Assembly: GCF_050876985.1 (NCBI RefSeq)
Contig: NZ_JBPAPP010000001.1
Source of the DNA: Halopseudomonas sp002296055
Lineage (GTDB): Bacteria > Pseudomonadota > Gammaproteobacteria > Pseudomonadales > Pseudomonadaceae
DNA: 64,000 nt
Strand: one strand, 5' to 3'
In this document: piece after piece, positions 8,628 through 17,619 of the stretch
Numbering within the stretch: the stretch's first letter is position 1
How the letters are laid out: every line of letters begins with the position of its first letter
Translations under genes and position numbers: made by a program
The notes under the pieces: model-generated
What the model saw: the letters and a program-made list of their open reading frames with translations, nothing else
What the model was told of the DNA's origin: nothing
The model's database searches: none

Positions 8628-9782
8628 ATGAGCGAGCTTGAACAGCTGCTGGAAGCGGTGGCAGCGGCCGAGGGCGCGGGTGAAGAGGCGGTGCTGGCCA
8701 CGGTGGTCAAGGTTGAAGGCTCGGCATACCGCCGCCCCGGCGCGCGGATGCTGATCAACACGCTGGGTCAGACCGCCGGCACTGTGAGCGGCGGCTGCCT
8801 GGAGACTGAGGTGGCGCGCACCGCCTGGTGGCTGACCGAGCGCGGCCCGGCGCTGCGCAGTTACAGCACCGCCGAGGATGCAGAGGATGGCGACGCGGCG
8901 GTGCGGTTTGGACTGGGCTGTAACGGCACCGTGCACCTGCTCTTCGAACGGATAACCTCGACAGCCTGCCAGCTGCTGCTGGCTAGCGCTCGTGATCTGG
9001 TGGCGCCGCAGGGCGGTGCGATGGCCACGGTGGTAGGCCCTGCGCACAGCGGTCTGCTTGGCCAGCGGTCGCTTCTGGATGGGGCGGGGCGCACAGCCGG
9101 CAGCCTGCCTGCCTCGCTGCAGGCGCCACTGCAGTCGCTGTTGCTGCAGGCGCGAGACGCCCCACGGGCCAGCCTGCACCAGTTTGAGCAATCAGGTGGG
9201 CAGGTACTGGAGGTGCTGCTTGAGCCCCTGCGCCCGGCGCGCCGACTGGTCATCTTTGGTGGCGGGCATGACGCCCAACCGTTGGTAAGTATGGCGCGCC
9301 TGCAGGGTCTGCATGTGACGCTGATCGACAGCCGAGCGCACTTTGCCCGTGCTGCGCGCTTCCCCGATGCGCATGCGGTGCTGCAGGGCGACTTGCAGCA
9401 ACCGGATGCGCTGCTGCCACTGCTGGATGATGCGGCTGTGGTTATCATGACCCATAGCCTGCAGCAGGACGCCTGCTGGCTCGATCTGGCCGTGCGGTCA
9501 GCCGCCAGCTATATCGGCCAGCTGGGGCCACGTGAACGCACCGAGCGTCTACTCGCCGGCGTTCAGCGTCCGCTGCCTGCCCAGCTTCATTACCCGGTTG
9601 GCCTGGATCTGGGCGGCGACACACCTCAGAGCGTGGCGTTGGCCGTATTGGCTGAAATAACGGCGGTGGCGCACCAGCGCCAGGGCGGCAAGCTGCAGCA
9701 GCGACGCACCGCCATCCATGACCCGGTGCCGATTGAGCGTCACGCCCGGGTCGTTTCACCTTCGCTGAGTGAGAAATACTAG
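8628..9782 (+). CDS. XdhC-family molybdenum cofactor maturation protein
   Basis: A 384-residue XdhC/CoxI family protein. The N-terminal XdhC_CoxI domain shows VEGSAYRRPGARMLI and VSGGCLE (about residues 28-65), and the C-terminal XdhC Rossmann domain starts near RRLVIFGGGHDAQPLV (about residue 205). Such proteins bind, and in several systems sulfurate, the molybdenum cofactor before delivering it to the apo-hydroxylase. The gene is 19 bp downstream of the cytochrome gene with AGG near the start, and its stop abuts the next gene. It should act in the cytoplasm, before Tat export of the large subunit. Confidence 0.88.
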   Translation: MSELEQLLEAVAAAEGAGEEAVLATVVKVEGSAYRRPGARMLINTLGQTAGTVSGGCLETEVARTAWWLTERGPALRSYSTAEDAEDGDAAVRFGLGCNGTVHLLFERITSTACQLLLASARDLVAPQGGAMATVVGPAHSGLLGQRSLLDGAGRTAGSLPASLQAPLQSLLLQARDAPRASLHQFEQSGGQVLEVLLEPLRPARRLVIFGGGHDAQPLVSMARLQGLHVTLIDSRAHFARAARFPDAHAVLQGDLQQPDALLPLLDDAAVVIMTHSLQQDACWLDLAVRSAASYIGQLGPRERTERLLAGVQRPLPAQLHYPVGLDLGGDTPQSVALAVLAEITAVAHQRQGGKLQQRRTAIHDPVPIERHARVVSPSLSEKY

Positions 9783-10076
9783 ATGTCTGAAATCATTACC
9801 ATTGTTGCCGTACTGCGCGCTGCGGACGGCGCTGCCGAAAAAGTTGCCGGTATTTTGCATCGCGCTGTGGCCCCATCCCGTGCCGAAGCCGGTTGCCGCG
9901 GTTACGTGCTGCACCATGATCGCACCGATCATCAGCGCTTTGTCTTTGTCGAGCAGTGGGCCGGCATGGAGGCGATTGAAGCGCATCGCCAGGCGCCGCA
10001 CTACCTAGCGATGGGCAAGGAGCTGGATGGCCTGATCGCTGAGCGTGAGGTCATGCTGCTGGACGCAGTGCCCTGA
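9783..10076 (+). CDS. Small ABM-domain protein (antibiotic biosynthesis monooxygenase fold)
   Basis: A 97-residue protein with the dimeric alpha-beta ferredoxin-like ABM fold: N-terminal strand IITIVAVLRA, helix AEKVAGILHRAVAPSRAEAGC, then YVLHHDRTDHQRFVFVEQW and a hydrophobic C-terminal strand. The FVFVEQWAGMEAIEAHRQAPHY segment is the family signature. Members oxidise quinols or aldehydes without cofactors, or serve as accessory proteins. It starts on the base right after the XdhC stop and overlaps the nucleotidyltransferase frame, so it is embedded in the cofactor-maturation block. Its link to the molybdenum enzyme is inferred from position only. Confidence 0.8.
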   Translation: MSEIITIVAVLRAADGAAEKVAGILHRAVAPSRAEAGCRGYVLHHDRTDHQRFVFVEQWAGMEAIEAHRQAPHYLAMGKELDGLIAEREVMLLDAVP

Positions 10077-10660
10077 GCCGTCGCGTTGCCGCCCTGATGC
10101 TGGCGGCCGGCAGCAGTCAGCGCTTTGGCAGCGATAAGCGCCGGGCGCCGTTAGCCAGCGGCCACAGCATGCTGCAGGCTGCCATGGCGCGAGCCTTGGA
10201 TGCTTTCGGGCAGCTCACCCTGGTGCTGCGTGAGGGCGATGACCCCGCCGCCCTCGGGGTGCCCGCGGGTGTGCAGGTGCTGTTCAACCCGCACGGCGAG
10301 CGCGGCATGGCCAGCTCTCTGGTGCTGGGGGTACAGCATCTACTGCAAGGCGATGCCGAGGTACTCGCGGTGCTGCTGGCGGATATGCCTTGCCTGCAGC
10401 AGAGCACGCTACAGGCGGTCATCGCTGCGAGCGATCCAGAGCACATCGTGCAGCCTCAGTTTCAGGGGCGAGGAGGTCACCCGGTGCTGTTTGGTCGGCG
10501 CTTCTGGCCCGAGCTGCTGGCGCTGGAGGGCGATGTTGGCGCACGTTCGGTTGTGCGGGCTAGCGCCGAATACGTTAAGGTGCTGACGGTGGTCGACCCT
10601 GGCGTGTGTCTGGATATCGATGAGCCGAGCGCCCTGGCCACCCTTGCCCCCTCGATTTGA
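10073..10660 (+). CDS. MocA/MobA-like nucleotidyltransferase, probable non-ATG start
   Basis: A nucleotidyltransferase of the MobA/MocA type, likely adding CMP (or GMP) to molybdopterin for the hydroxylase encoded upstream. The signature nucleotide loop LAAGSSQRFGSDKR is at the very start. The first ATG (10097) would cut into the first beta-strand (VAALMLAAG). The only in-frame start-like codon upstream is CTG at 10073, which overlaps the ABM stop as CTGA and gives a protein beginning SRRVAALMLAAG. I therefore place the start at 10073, with ATG 10097 as the alternative. LLADMPCL (metal-binding Asp) and GHPVLF match the family. Confidence 0.72.
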   Translation: MSRRVAALMLAAGSSQRFGSDKRRAPLASGHSMLQAAMARALDAFGQLTLVLREGDDPAALGVPAGVQVLFNPHGERGMASSLVLGVQHLLQGDAEVLAVLLADMPCLQQSTLQAVIAASDPEHIVQPQFQGRGGHPVLFGRRFWPELLALEGDVGARSVVRASAEYVKVLTVVDPGVCLDIDEPSALATLAPSI

Positions 10661-10677
10661 CCTTGCAGGAGAACCCC

Positions 10678-11160
10678 GTGCCCTCGGTGTATCTGGCCGG
10701 CTTCGATGTGTTTCATCCCGACGCGCTGGGGCGCGGCGACTATCTCAAACAACTGTGCGCCGAGCATGGCCTGCGCGGGCTCTATCCGTTAGATGCGCAG
10801 GTACCGGCCGGCGAGACGCAGCCAGCGCAGTGGATCTGTCAGGCCAACCTGCAGGCCTTGCGCAGCGCCGATGCGGTGCTCGCCAACCTGGGCTGCTTTC
10901 GCGGCGCCGAGCCTGATTCTGGGACGGTGTTCGAGGTGGGGTTTGCCTGCGCTCTGGGTAAGCCGGTGTGGGCTTACTTTGCGGAGCAGCAACCGCTGAT
11001 TGAGCAGGTAGACCATGACGAACAGGGATACTGCGCCGATGGCTTCCTGGTCGAGGACTTTGGCTTGCCGCGTAACTTGATGCTCGCCTGCAGTTGGGTG
11101 GGTGCCAGCGAGACGGCCGAACAGGCCGTGGCGCAGTTGGCGGATTGGTTGCGGGGCTAG
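10678..11160 (+). CDS. Nucleoside 2-deoxyribosyltransferase-like protein
   Basis: A 160-residue protein with the deoxyribosyltransferase fold: first strand PSVYLAGFDVFHP, a central ANLGCFRGAEPDSGTVFEVGFACALGKPV segment containing the conserved Asp and Glu of the family (DSGTVFEVGFA), and a C-terminal helix. The enzymes swap bases on 2'-deoxynucleosides. I chose GTG 10678 because AGGAG at 10667-10671 sits 6 bp upstream; a TTG at 10657 has no such site. It lies 17 bp downstream of the nucleotidyltransferase and may be co-transcribed, though a role with the hydroxylase is not evident. The end overlaps the convergent gene by 4 bp. Confidence 0.75.
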   Translation: MPSVYLAGFDVFHPDALGRGDYLKQLCAEHGLRGLYPLDAQVPAGETQPAQWICQANLQALRSADAVLANLGCFRGAEPDSGTVFEVGFACALGKPVWAYFAEQQPLIEQVDHDEQGYCADGFLVEDFGLPRNLMLACSWVGASETAEQAVAQLADWLRG

Positions 11161-11942
11161 TGAGGCGCCTCGCCGCAGCTATCACCCTCAAACGGCGCCG
11201 CCGGGGTGGCGAGTTGGTAGCGCTCAAGGATGCGTTGCAGCTCGCCTTCGCTACGTAGCTCCTCTAGTGCCTCGGCCCACGCGTTGACCACCTGCTTATC
11301 GCTGTCCAGGCTAAAGGCAATGTAAAGCGATGCCTGCAGCAGCTGAATGGGGATACGCCGTAAGGTGCCCGGTGCAATGGCGAACTGCTCGCTGTAATGC
11401 GCCACTCCCGAGTCGGTGTCGCCGACAATGATATCGGTGCGATCGGCCAGCAGCATCTGATACAGCTGCTGGGTGCTCACCGCGCTCTTATCGAGATTCT
11501 TAAAGCCCATTGCTTCCAGCCTGGTTGGCACCAGGCCCGCGTGGCGTGTGGTAATGCGTTGCGCCGTGTGTAATTGGTCGAGTGAGTCGATTGGCGCGGT
11601 GCTGCTCAACTGATAGGGATAGATTGCCTCTACCAACAGCGGGCCGACCCATTGGTACAACGACTCCCGCTCGGGGGTACGAAACAGCGAAAACAAAATG
11701 GTGTGCGGACGCTGCTGCAGCTCTCGCGTTGCACGCAGGCTGGGTAGCATCACGATCGGAAAGGTATCTCCGGTACGTTGCATGATGGCGCGCACCACGT
11801 CGGCCGCCATTCCCACTACTTCGCCGTCACGTTGATAGTTGTACGGCGCCCACTCTTCGGTCACTACGCGGTACGGCTGGCCTGAGGCAAGGACGGGGAG
11901 GGTTAGTAATAGCAGGGCGATGTACAGGCGCACGGCTTTCAC
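11157..11942 (-). CDS. Orphan periplasmic solute-binding protein (family 3)
   Basis: A 261-residue exported protein of the amino-acid-type solute-binding fold. The GTG start at 11942 follows AGGAG at 6 bp and opens a signal peptide (VKAVRLYIALLLLTLPVLAS). The first strand of the mature protein is PYRVVTEEWAPYNY, a pattern of the SBP_bac_3 family, followed by GEVVGMAADVVRAIMQRTG. No permease or ATPase gene is adjacent, so it is an orphan binding protein, perhaps a sensor-like or scavenging component. A longer reading frame upstream would run into the tRNA gene and is rejected. It overlaps the convergent deoxyribosyltransferase-like gene by 4 bp. Confidence 0.82.
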   Translation of the reverse strand: MKAVRLYIALLLLTLPVLASGQPYRVVTEEWAPYNYQRDGEVVGMAADVVRAIMQRTGDTFPIVMLPSLRATRELQQRPHTILFSLFRTPERESLYQWVGPLLVEAIYPYQLSSTAPIDSLDQLHTAQRITTRHAGLVPTRLEAMGFKNLDKSAVSTQQLYQMLLADRTDIIVGDTDSGVAHYSEQFAIAPGTLRRIPIQLLQASLYIAFSLDSDKQVVNAWAEALEELRSEGELQRILERYQLATPAAPFEGDSCGEAPH

Positions 11943-12028
11943 AGGGCTCTCCTGTTGCGGTGGTTTGCTTTTGGGAGTCGCTATGCACAGCATAGACGCT
12001 GGCTGGGGGAGGAAACAGCAGGGGGAAG

Positions 12029-12105
12029 TGGTGGGCCCACCAGGACTTGAACCTGGGACCAAGCGATTATGAGTCGCCTGCTCTAACCAACTGAGCTATA
12101 GGCCC
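12029..12105 (-). tRNA. tRNA-Ile with CAU anticodon (lysidine-type)
   Basis: A 77-nt cloverleaf ending in an encoded CCA. The acceptor stem is GGGCCTA/TGGGCCC, the D-loop is AGTTGGTTA, the anticodon loop is CTCATAA with CAT at 12071-12069, and the T-loop is TTCAAGT. The body closely matches the AUA-decoding tRNA-Ile (ileX type) of enterobacteria rather than initiator or elongator tRNA-Met, particularly the anticodon arm GGCGA-CTCATAA-TCGCT. The C of the anticodon would be modified to lysidine by TilS. It lies between the orphan binding protein and the PAS-GGDEF-EAL gene. Confidence 0.93.
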
Positions 12106-12126
12106 TTGCTTTTATAGCGCGGTGGA

Positions 12127-15100
12127 TTATACGGGCTGCGACGGCTGGTGACTAGGAGCCTGACTCAGGAAGCGGGTGGCAAACTCGTCGGCTGGCAGCG
12201 GCGGGCTGACCAGGTAGCCCTGGATGCTGTCGCAACCCTGATCGCGCAGTAGCGAACGCTGCTCTTCGGTCTCCACGCCCTCGGCGACCACGGCCATGCC
12301 CAGGTTGTGTGCCAGCACAATAATAGTCTGGCTGATGGCGGCGTCGTGATGATTGTCGGGCAGGCCAGAGACAAAACTGCGGTCGATTTTCAGCGTGTCC
12401 AGCGGCAACGCCTTGAGGTAGGCGAGCGAGGAGTAGCCGGTGCCAAAGTCATCGATTGCCAGCTTTATGCCCATGTCGCGGAACAGCTCCAGCAGGCGAA
12501 TGGCATCGCGGTTCTGGTTCATCACAAAGTCTTCGGTGATCTCCAGTTCTACCAGGTTGGCGGGGATCGTGTGGCGTGACAGCGCCCGACGCAGGTCGCC
12601 CACCAACTGAGTGCCGACCAGCTGTACTCCTGACACATTGATGGCAGTGGGCGGCAACTGCAGCCCGGCCTGACGCCACGCGGCGACCTGAGCACAGGCC
12701 GAGTCGAGGATGCTGCGGCCGAGGTCAACGATCAGCCCGGTTTCCTCGGCTAGCGGAATAAACTGATCGGGCTCCACCAGGCCGCGTTGCGGGTGCTGCC
12801 AGCGCACCAGCGCTTCCAGGCCGTTCAGGCGGCCGCTGCCCAGATCCTGCTTGGGCTGGTAATAGAGAATGAACTCGCCGCGATCCAGTCCTCGGCGCAT
12901 GTCGTTCTCCATTTCCATGCGACGCTGGGCGGCAGCGGTCAGGTCCTTGGTGTAAAAGGCGTAGCGATTACGGCCCTGATTCTTTGCCCGGTACATGGCT
13001 GCGTCGGCATGTTTGATGAGGCTGTTCACGTCATTGGCGTCGCCCGGGAACAGGCTGATACCGATACTGGCGCTGACAAAGAATTCGTGAGCTGCACACA
13101 GGAAGGGTCGGCGGAATACCGCCAGCAACTTGTCGGCGATGGCCGCAGCGTCGTCGTCGCTGTGGAGCTTGGGCAGTAGCACAATGAACTCATCGCCACC
13201 GTGACGCGCCACGGTATCGATGTCTCGCAGCACCGAGCACAGGCGCTGGCTGACGGATTGCAAAAGACTGTCGCCGACCGGGTGGCCGAGACTGTCGTTG
13301 ATCTGCTTGAAGCGGTCCAGATCGATAAACAGCAGCGCGCCCATGCCGCTGTGTTCATCCAGTTGCTGGGTATGCAGCGCATCACGCAGGCGGGCCTCAA
13401 AGAGTGTGCGGTTGGGCAGACCGGTTAGCGGATCGTGATGGGCCTGGTGGTCGAGTCTGGCCTGGGTCTGTTTGAGTGGTGTGATGTCGCTGAATACCGC
13501 GACCAGGTGATTGAGAGAGCCATCGACATTGAGCACCTGGCTTATATTGATCCAGGCGGCATACAGCTCGCCGTTGGCGCGGCGGTTCCAGGTCTCACCC
13601 TGCCACTGGCCGTGTTCGGCCAGCGCGGTGGTGGCCTGCTCGATGACTTGCTGGTCTTCGGTGGTGCTGGCCAGCACGCTGAGGGGCTGGCCTAGCAGCT
13701 TCTCCGCAGGGTAGCCGGTGATGCGGCCGAACGCTTGGTTGACGGCGACCACGTGCGCTTCGCTGTCGGTAATCAGTACACCTTCATTGGTGTTTTCAAA
13801 GACCGTTGCGGCTTGTCGCAGCGAGCTTTCCATCGCTAATCGCTCGGTGACGTCGCGGGCGATGCTGAGCATGCACTCCTGATTGTCGACGCTGATCGCC
13901 TCGGTGCTGATTTCTACCTGACGTACGTCGCCGCTGGCAGTGGTGATTTGCGACAGCATATTGCGCACTCGGCCATCTCGGCGCAGGGTCTCGACCATCT
14001 GCTTGCGGTCGGCGCTATCGCGCCACAGCTGTAGCGACAGGGTGGAGTGTCCGAGGGCCTGTGCGCGACTGTACCCGGTGATGCGGGTAAAACCGTCATT
14101 GACGTCCAGCAGCATGCCGTCAATGGCGCGGGTGATCAGCAGCCCGTCGGGCGACGCGTGGAACGCGCGCGAGAACTTCTGCTCCGACAACCGCAGCTGC
14201 TCCTGCGTCAGCTTCAGGGTCGAGATATCACGGATGATCACCACCAGAATATCGCGCTCCTCCAGGCTGACCGATCTGGACGACAGTAGTCCGACAAACT
14301 CGTCGCCGTCTGGGCGACGGAAACAGACTTCAAGATTGCTTTCGGCCTGGTTGTTGAGGCGTTTGAGTAGCCGTGGACCGCTGTCCGGCTCGGCCCAGAG
14401 GCGCAGCTCCGTCGCGGTTTTGCCGAGGGCCTCCGCTGTGGCAATGCCGAACTGATCTTCAAAGGTATGGTTGACCGACAGCAGGCGGCCATCTTGGGCG
14501 TCGGCCAGCACGATTACATCCGGGCAGTTATGAAAAACCGAGGCAAACTTGTGTTGTGAGGTGCGCAGCGCCTGCTCGGTATGTTTCTGCTCCTGGATAT
14601 CGATTAGCAGCCCCTGCAGCGCCAGTGCTTCGTATTCCTCACTGCTGATGCTATTGACCACTGCGCGTACCCAGCGCGTACTGCCGTCCTGATGCAGCAG
14701 GCGGCACTCAAAGCTTTGGCCTTGTCCGCAGCTCGCCTGCTGCCTGAGTTGTGCGTGCACGCGGGCGCTGTCTTCCGGATGCAGATATCGGGCAAGAAAG
14801 CCCGGCTCCAGCCAGTCGCTGGCAGGCAGTCCAAGCAGGTCGGTTGCGTGTGGTGAAACGTAGGTGAAGCGCAGAGACGGGAATGACATCTCCCAGGTGA
14901 CCACGTGCAGGTTTTCGACCAGGCTGCGGTAACGCTGCTCCTGGTGGTCCAGCAGCTGCAATGCGCTCTTGTGTTGTTGCTCGGCCCGACGACGCAGTTG
15001 GTTGAGCCCATGCGCGGTCAGCAATAGCAGGCACGACAGCAGCAGCATACCTACCTGGGATACCGGCAGGTTCTGGATTGGTGCGGCGACGGCGGTCTGA

Positions 15101-15171
15101 CTGCCAGCGCCAGCAATGACCAGGAGGGCAATACGTCCTGTAGCGGCGTTCATTGAGCGAAGACCCTGCAT
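12127..15171 (-). CDS. Multi-PAS GGDEF-EAL cyclic-di-GMP protein
   Basis: A 1014-residue membrane-linked signalling protein. The N-terminus has hydrophobic segments (about residues 12-30 and 38-56), followed by four PAS domains (about 75-200, 205-325, 330-445 and 455-570), a GGDEF domain with intact HGGDEFIVLL (about residue 655) and an EAL domain with intact GLEALVRWQHP (about 785), DDFGTGYSSLAYLK and EGVETEEQ. Both catalytic motifs look intact. Proteins of this layout usually act mainly as c-di-GMP phosphodiesterases, with GGDEF binding GTP as a regulator, but cyclase activity is possible. ATG 15153 (MNAATGRIAL) is an alternative start; neither candidate has a strong ribosome binding site. 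Confidence 0.88.
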   Translation of the reverse strand: MQGLRSMNAATGRIALLVIAGAGSQTAVAAPIQNLPVSQVGMLLLSCLLLLTAHGLNQLRRRAEQQHKSALQLLDHQEQRYRSLVENLHVVTWEMSFPSLRFTYVSPHATDLLGLPASDWLEPGFLARYLHPEDSARVHAQLRQQASCGQGQSFECRLLHQDGSTRWVRAVVNSISSEEYEALALQGLLIDIQEQKHTEQALRTSQHKFASVFHNCPDVIVLADAQDGRLLSVNHTFEDQFGIATAEALGKTATELRLWAEPDSGPRLLKRLNNQAESNLEVCFRRPDGDEFVGLLSSRSVSLEERDILVVIIRDISTLKLTQEQLRLSEQKFSRAFHASPDGLLITRAIDGMLLDVNDGFTRITGYSRAQALGHSTLSLQLWRDSADRKQMVETLRRDGRVRNMLSQITTASGDVRQVEISTEAISVDNQECMLSIARDVTERLAMESSLRQAATVFENTNEGVLITDSEAHVVAVNQAFGRITGYPAEKLLGQPLSVLASTTEDQQVIEQATTALAEHGQWQGETWNRRANGELYAAWINISQVLNVDGSLNHLVAVFSDITPLKQTQARLDHQAHHDPLTGLPNRTLFEARLRDALHTQQLDEHSGMGALLFIDLDRFKQINDSLGHPVGDSLLQSVSQRLCSVLRDIDTVARHGGDEFIVLLPKLHSDDDAAAIADKLLAVFRRPFLCAAHEFFVSASIGISLFPGDANDVNSLIKHADAAMYRAKNQGRNRYAFYTKDLTAAAQRRMEMENDMRRGLDRGEFILYYQPKQDLGSGRLNGLEALVRWQHPQRGLVEPDQFIPLAEETGLIVDLGRSILDSACAQVAAWRQAGLQLPPTAINVSGVQLVGTQLVGDLRRALSRHTIPANLVELEITEDFVMNQNRDAIRLLELFRDMGIKLAIDDFGTGYSSLAYLKALPLDTLKIDRSFVSGLPDNHHDAAISQTIIVLAHNLGMAVVAEGVETEEQRSLLRDQGCDSIQGYLVSPPLPADEFATRFLSQAPSHQPSQPV

Positions 15172-15263
15172 CCATGGCGTAGCGATATTATTTTGCTAGT
15201 TTAGTCCGCCAGAGGGACAAATGCCCAGCCGACAGCTTGGGCGTAGTGTCAGGTTGCCGCGCG

Positions 15264-15297
15264 CAGGGCTGGAGGTGTTTGCCATCCTCCAGCCCTG
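15264..15297. terminator. 12-bp perfect hairpin downstream of the acylase remnant
   Basis: Perfect 12-bp arms (15264-15275 and 15286-15297; CAGGGCTGGAGG and its complement) around a 10-nt loop. It lies just past the stop of the acylase remnant on the minus strand and is probably the terminator or mRNA-stabilising hairpin of the lost gene. No U-run follows. Confidence 0.5.
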
Positions 15298-15311
15298 ACC
15301 GGGGTAGGCGA

Positions 15312-15560
15312 TTACTCGCTGATCTGGATGCTGGTTTCCAGGTTGGCAGCGATATCTTCTGCGGTATAGGGGAAGGCCAGCCACTGCTTGTCGGAGTAGG
15401 CCTGGGTGTAATCCGCGTAGTAGGGGCTGGTCGGATCCGTCGACTGGGAGTGGCTCAGCAGGGTGAAGGCCCTGACCGGTTCGCCGTCCGGAAACTCCAC
15501 GATATGCATATAAGAGTTGCGCAGTACGGTGAAGTAGCCCTCATTACCTTCGCCGCTCTA
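15312..15560 (-). pseudogene. C-terminal remnant of a penicillin acylase-family gene
   Basis: Reading the minus strand from about 15560 to 15312 gives some 80 residues: SGEGNEGYFTVLRNSY, then MHIVEFPDGEPVRAFTLLSH, then SQSTDPTSPYYADYTQAYS, then DKQWLAFPYT and a short tail to TAA. This is the typical C-terminal stretch of N-terminal-nucleophile acylases (penicillin/acyl-homoserine-lactone acylase family). Immediately upstream is an in-frame TAG, and no acylase sequence continues before rpoD, so more than 600 residues are missing. The ATG at 15509 could still start a 65-residue peptide, but I see no ribosome binding site supporting that. The natural stop and a downstream hairpin survive. Confidence 0.65.
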
Positions 15561-15627
15561 TATCCTGATGCTCACAAGCCGATATAGTTGTTCTTGGCTG
15601 TGGGACTGTAGCAGAAAGCACAAACAA

Positions 15628-15652
15628 AACGCCCGGCTCAAGGCCGGGCGTT
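15628..15652 (-). terminator. rpoD rho-independent terminator
   Basis: Stem CGCCCGGC/GCCGGGCG (15630-15637 and 15643-15650) with a 5-nt loop, flanked by AA/TT pairs. Read on the minus strand it is followed by TTTTGTTTG. It lies 20 bp past the rpoD stop and closes the rpsU-dnaG-rpoD operon. Confidence 0.85.
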
Positions 15653-15671
15653 GTAACCGCATACTGCGTGC

Positions 15672-17531
<1,860 letters not shown>

Positions 17532-17576
17532 AACAACCCTTGTGGATGCCTTGGTGTGCAAAAAAGTAAGCTGCGG

Positions 17577-17582
17577 ATTATA
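17577..17582 (-). promoter_or_regulatory. Candidate rpoD-proximal -10 box
   Basis: A perfect TATAAT on the minus strand, preceded by AGGG, about 46 bp upstream of the rpoD start in the gap between dnaG and rpoD. The matching -35 region is weak (GGCGTC-like at 17-bp spacing). A separate rpoD promoter in this gap would fit known extra promoters in this operon. Confidence 0.4.
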
Positions 17583-17619
17583 CCCTGATTTCAGCTGCTG
17601 ACGCCACTTGAAGAGGCTG

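Noticed and set aside
12000..12062. Upstream extension of the orphan binding protein gene into the tRNA
   Set aside because: The extension reads through the tRNA-Ile 3' half; a GTG with a good ribosome binding site and signal peptide lies at 11942.
12029..12105. tRNA-Met assignment from the CAT anticodon
   Set aside because: Anticodon arm and body match the lysidine-modified AUA tRNA-Ile; elongator and initiator tRNA-Met have different arms.
12029..15311. Genomic island inserted at the tRNA gene
   Set aside because: No integrase and no direct repeat of the tRNA 3' end was seen; neighbouring genes are core genes.
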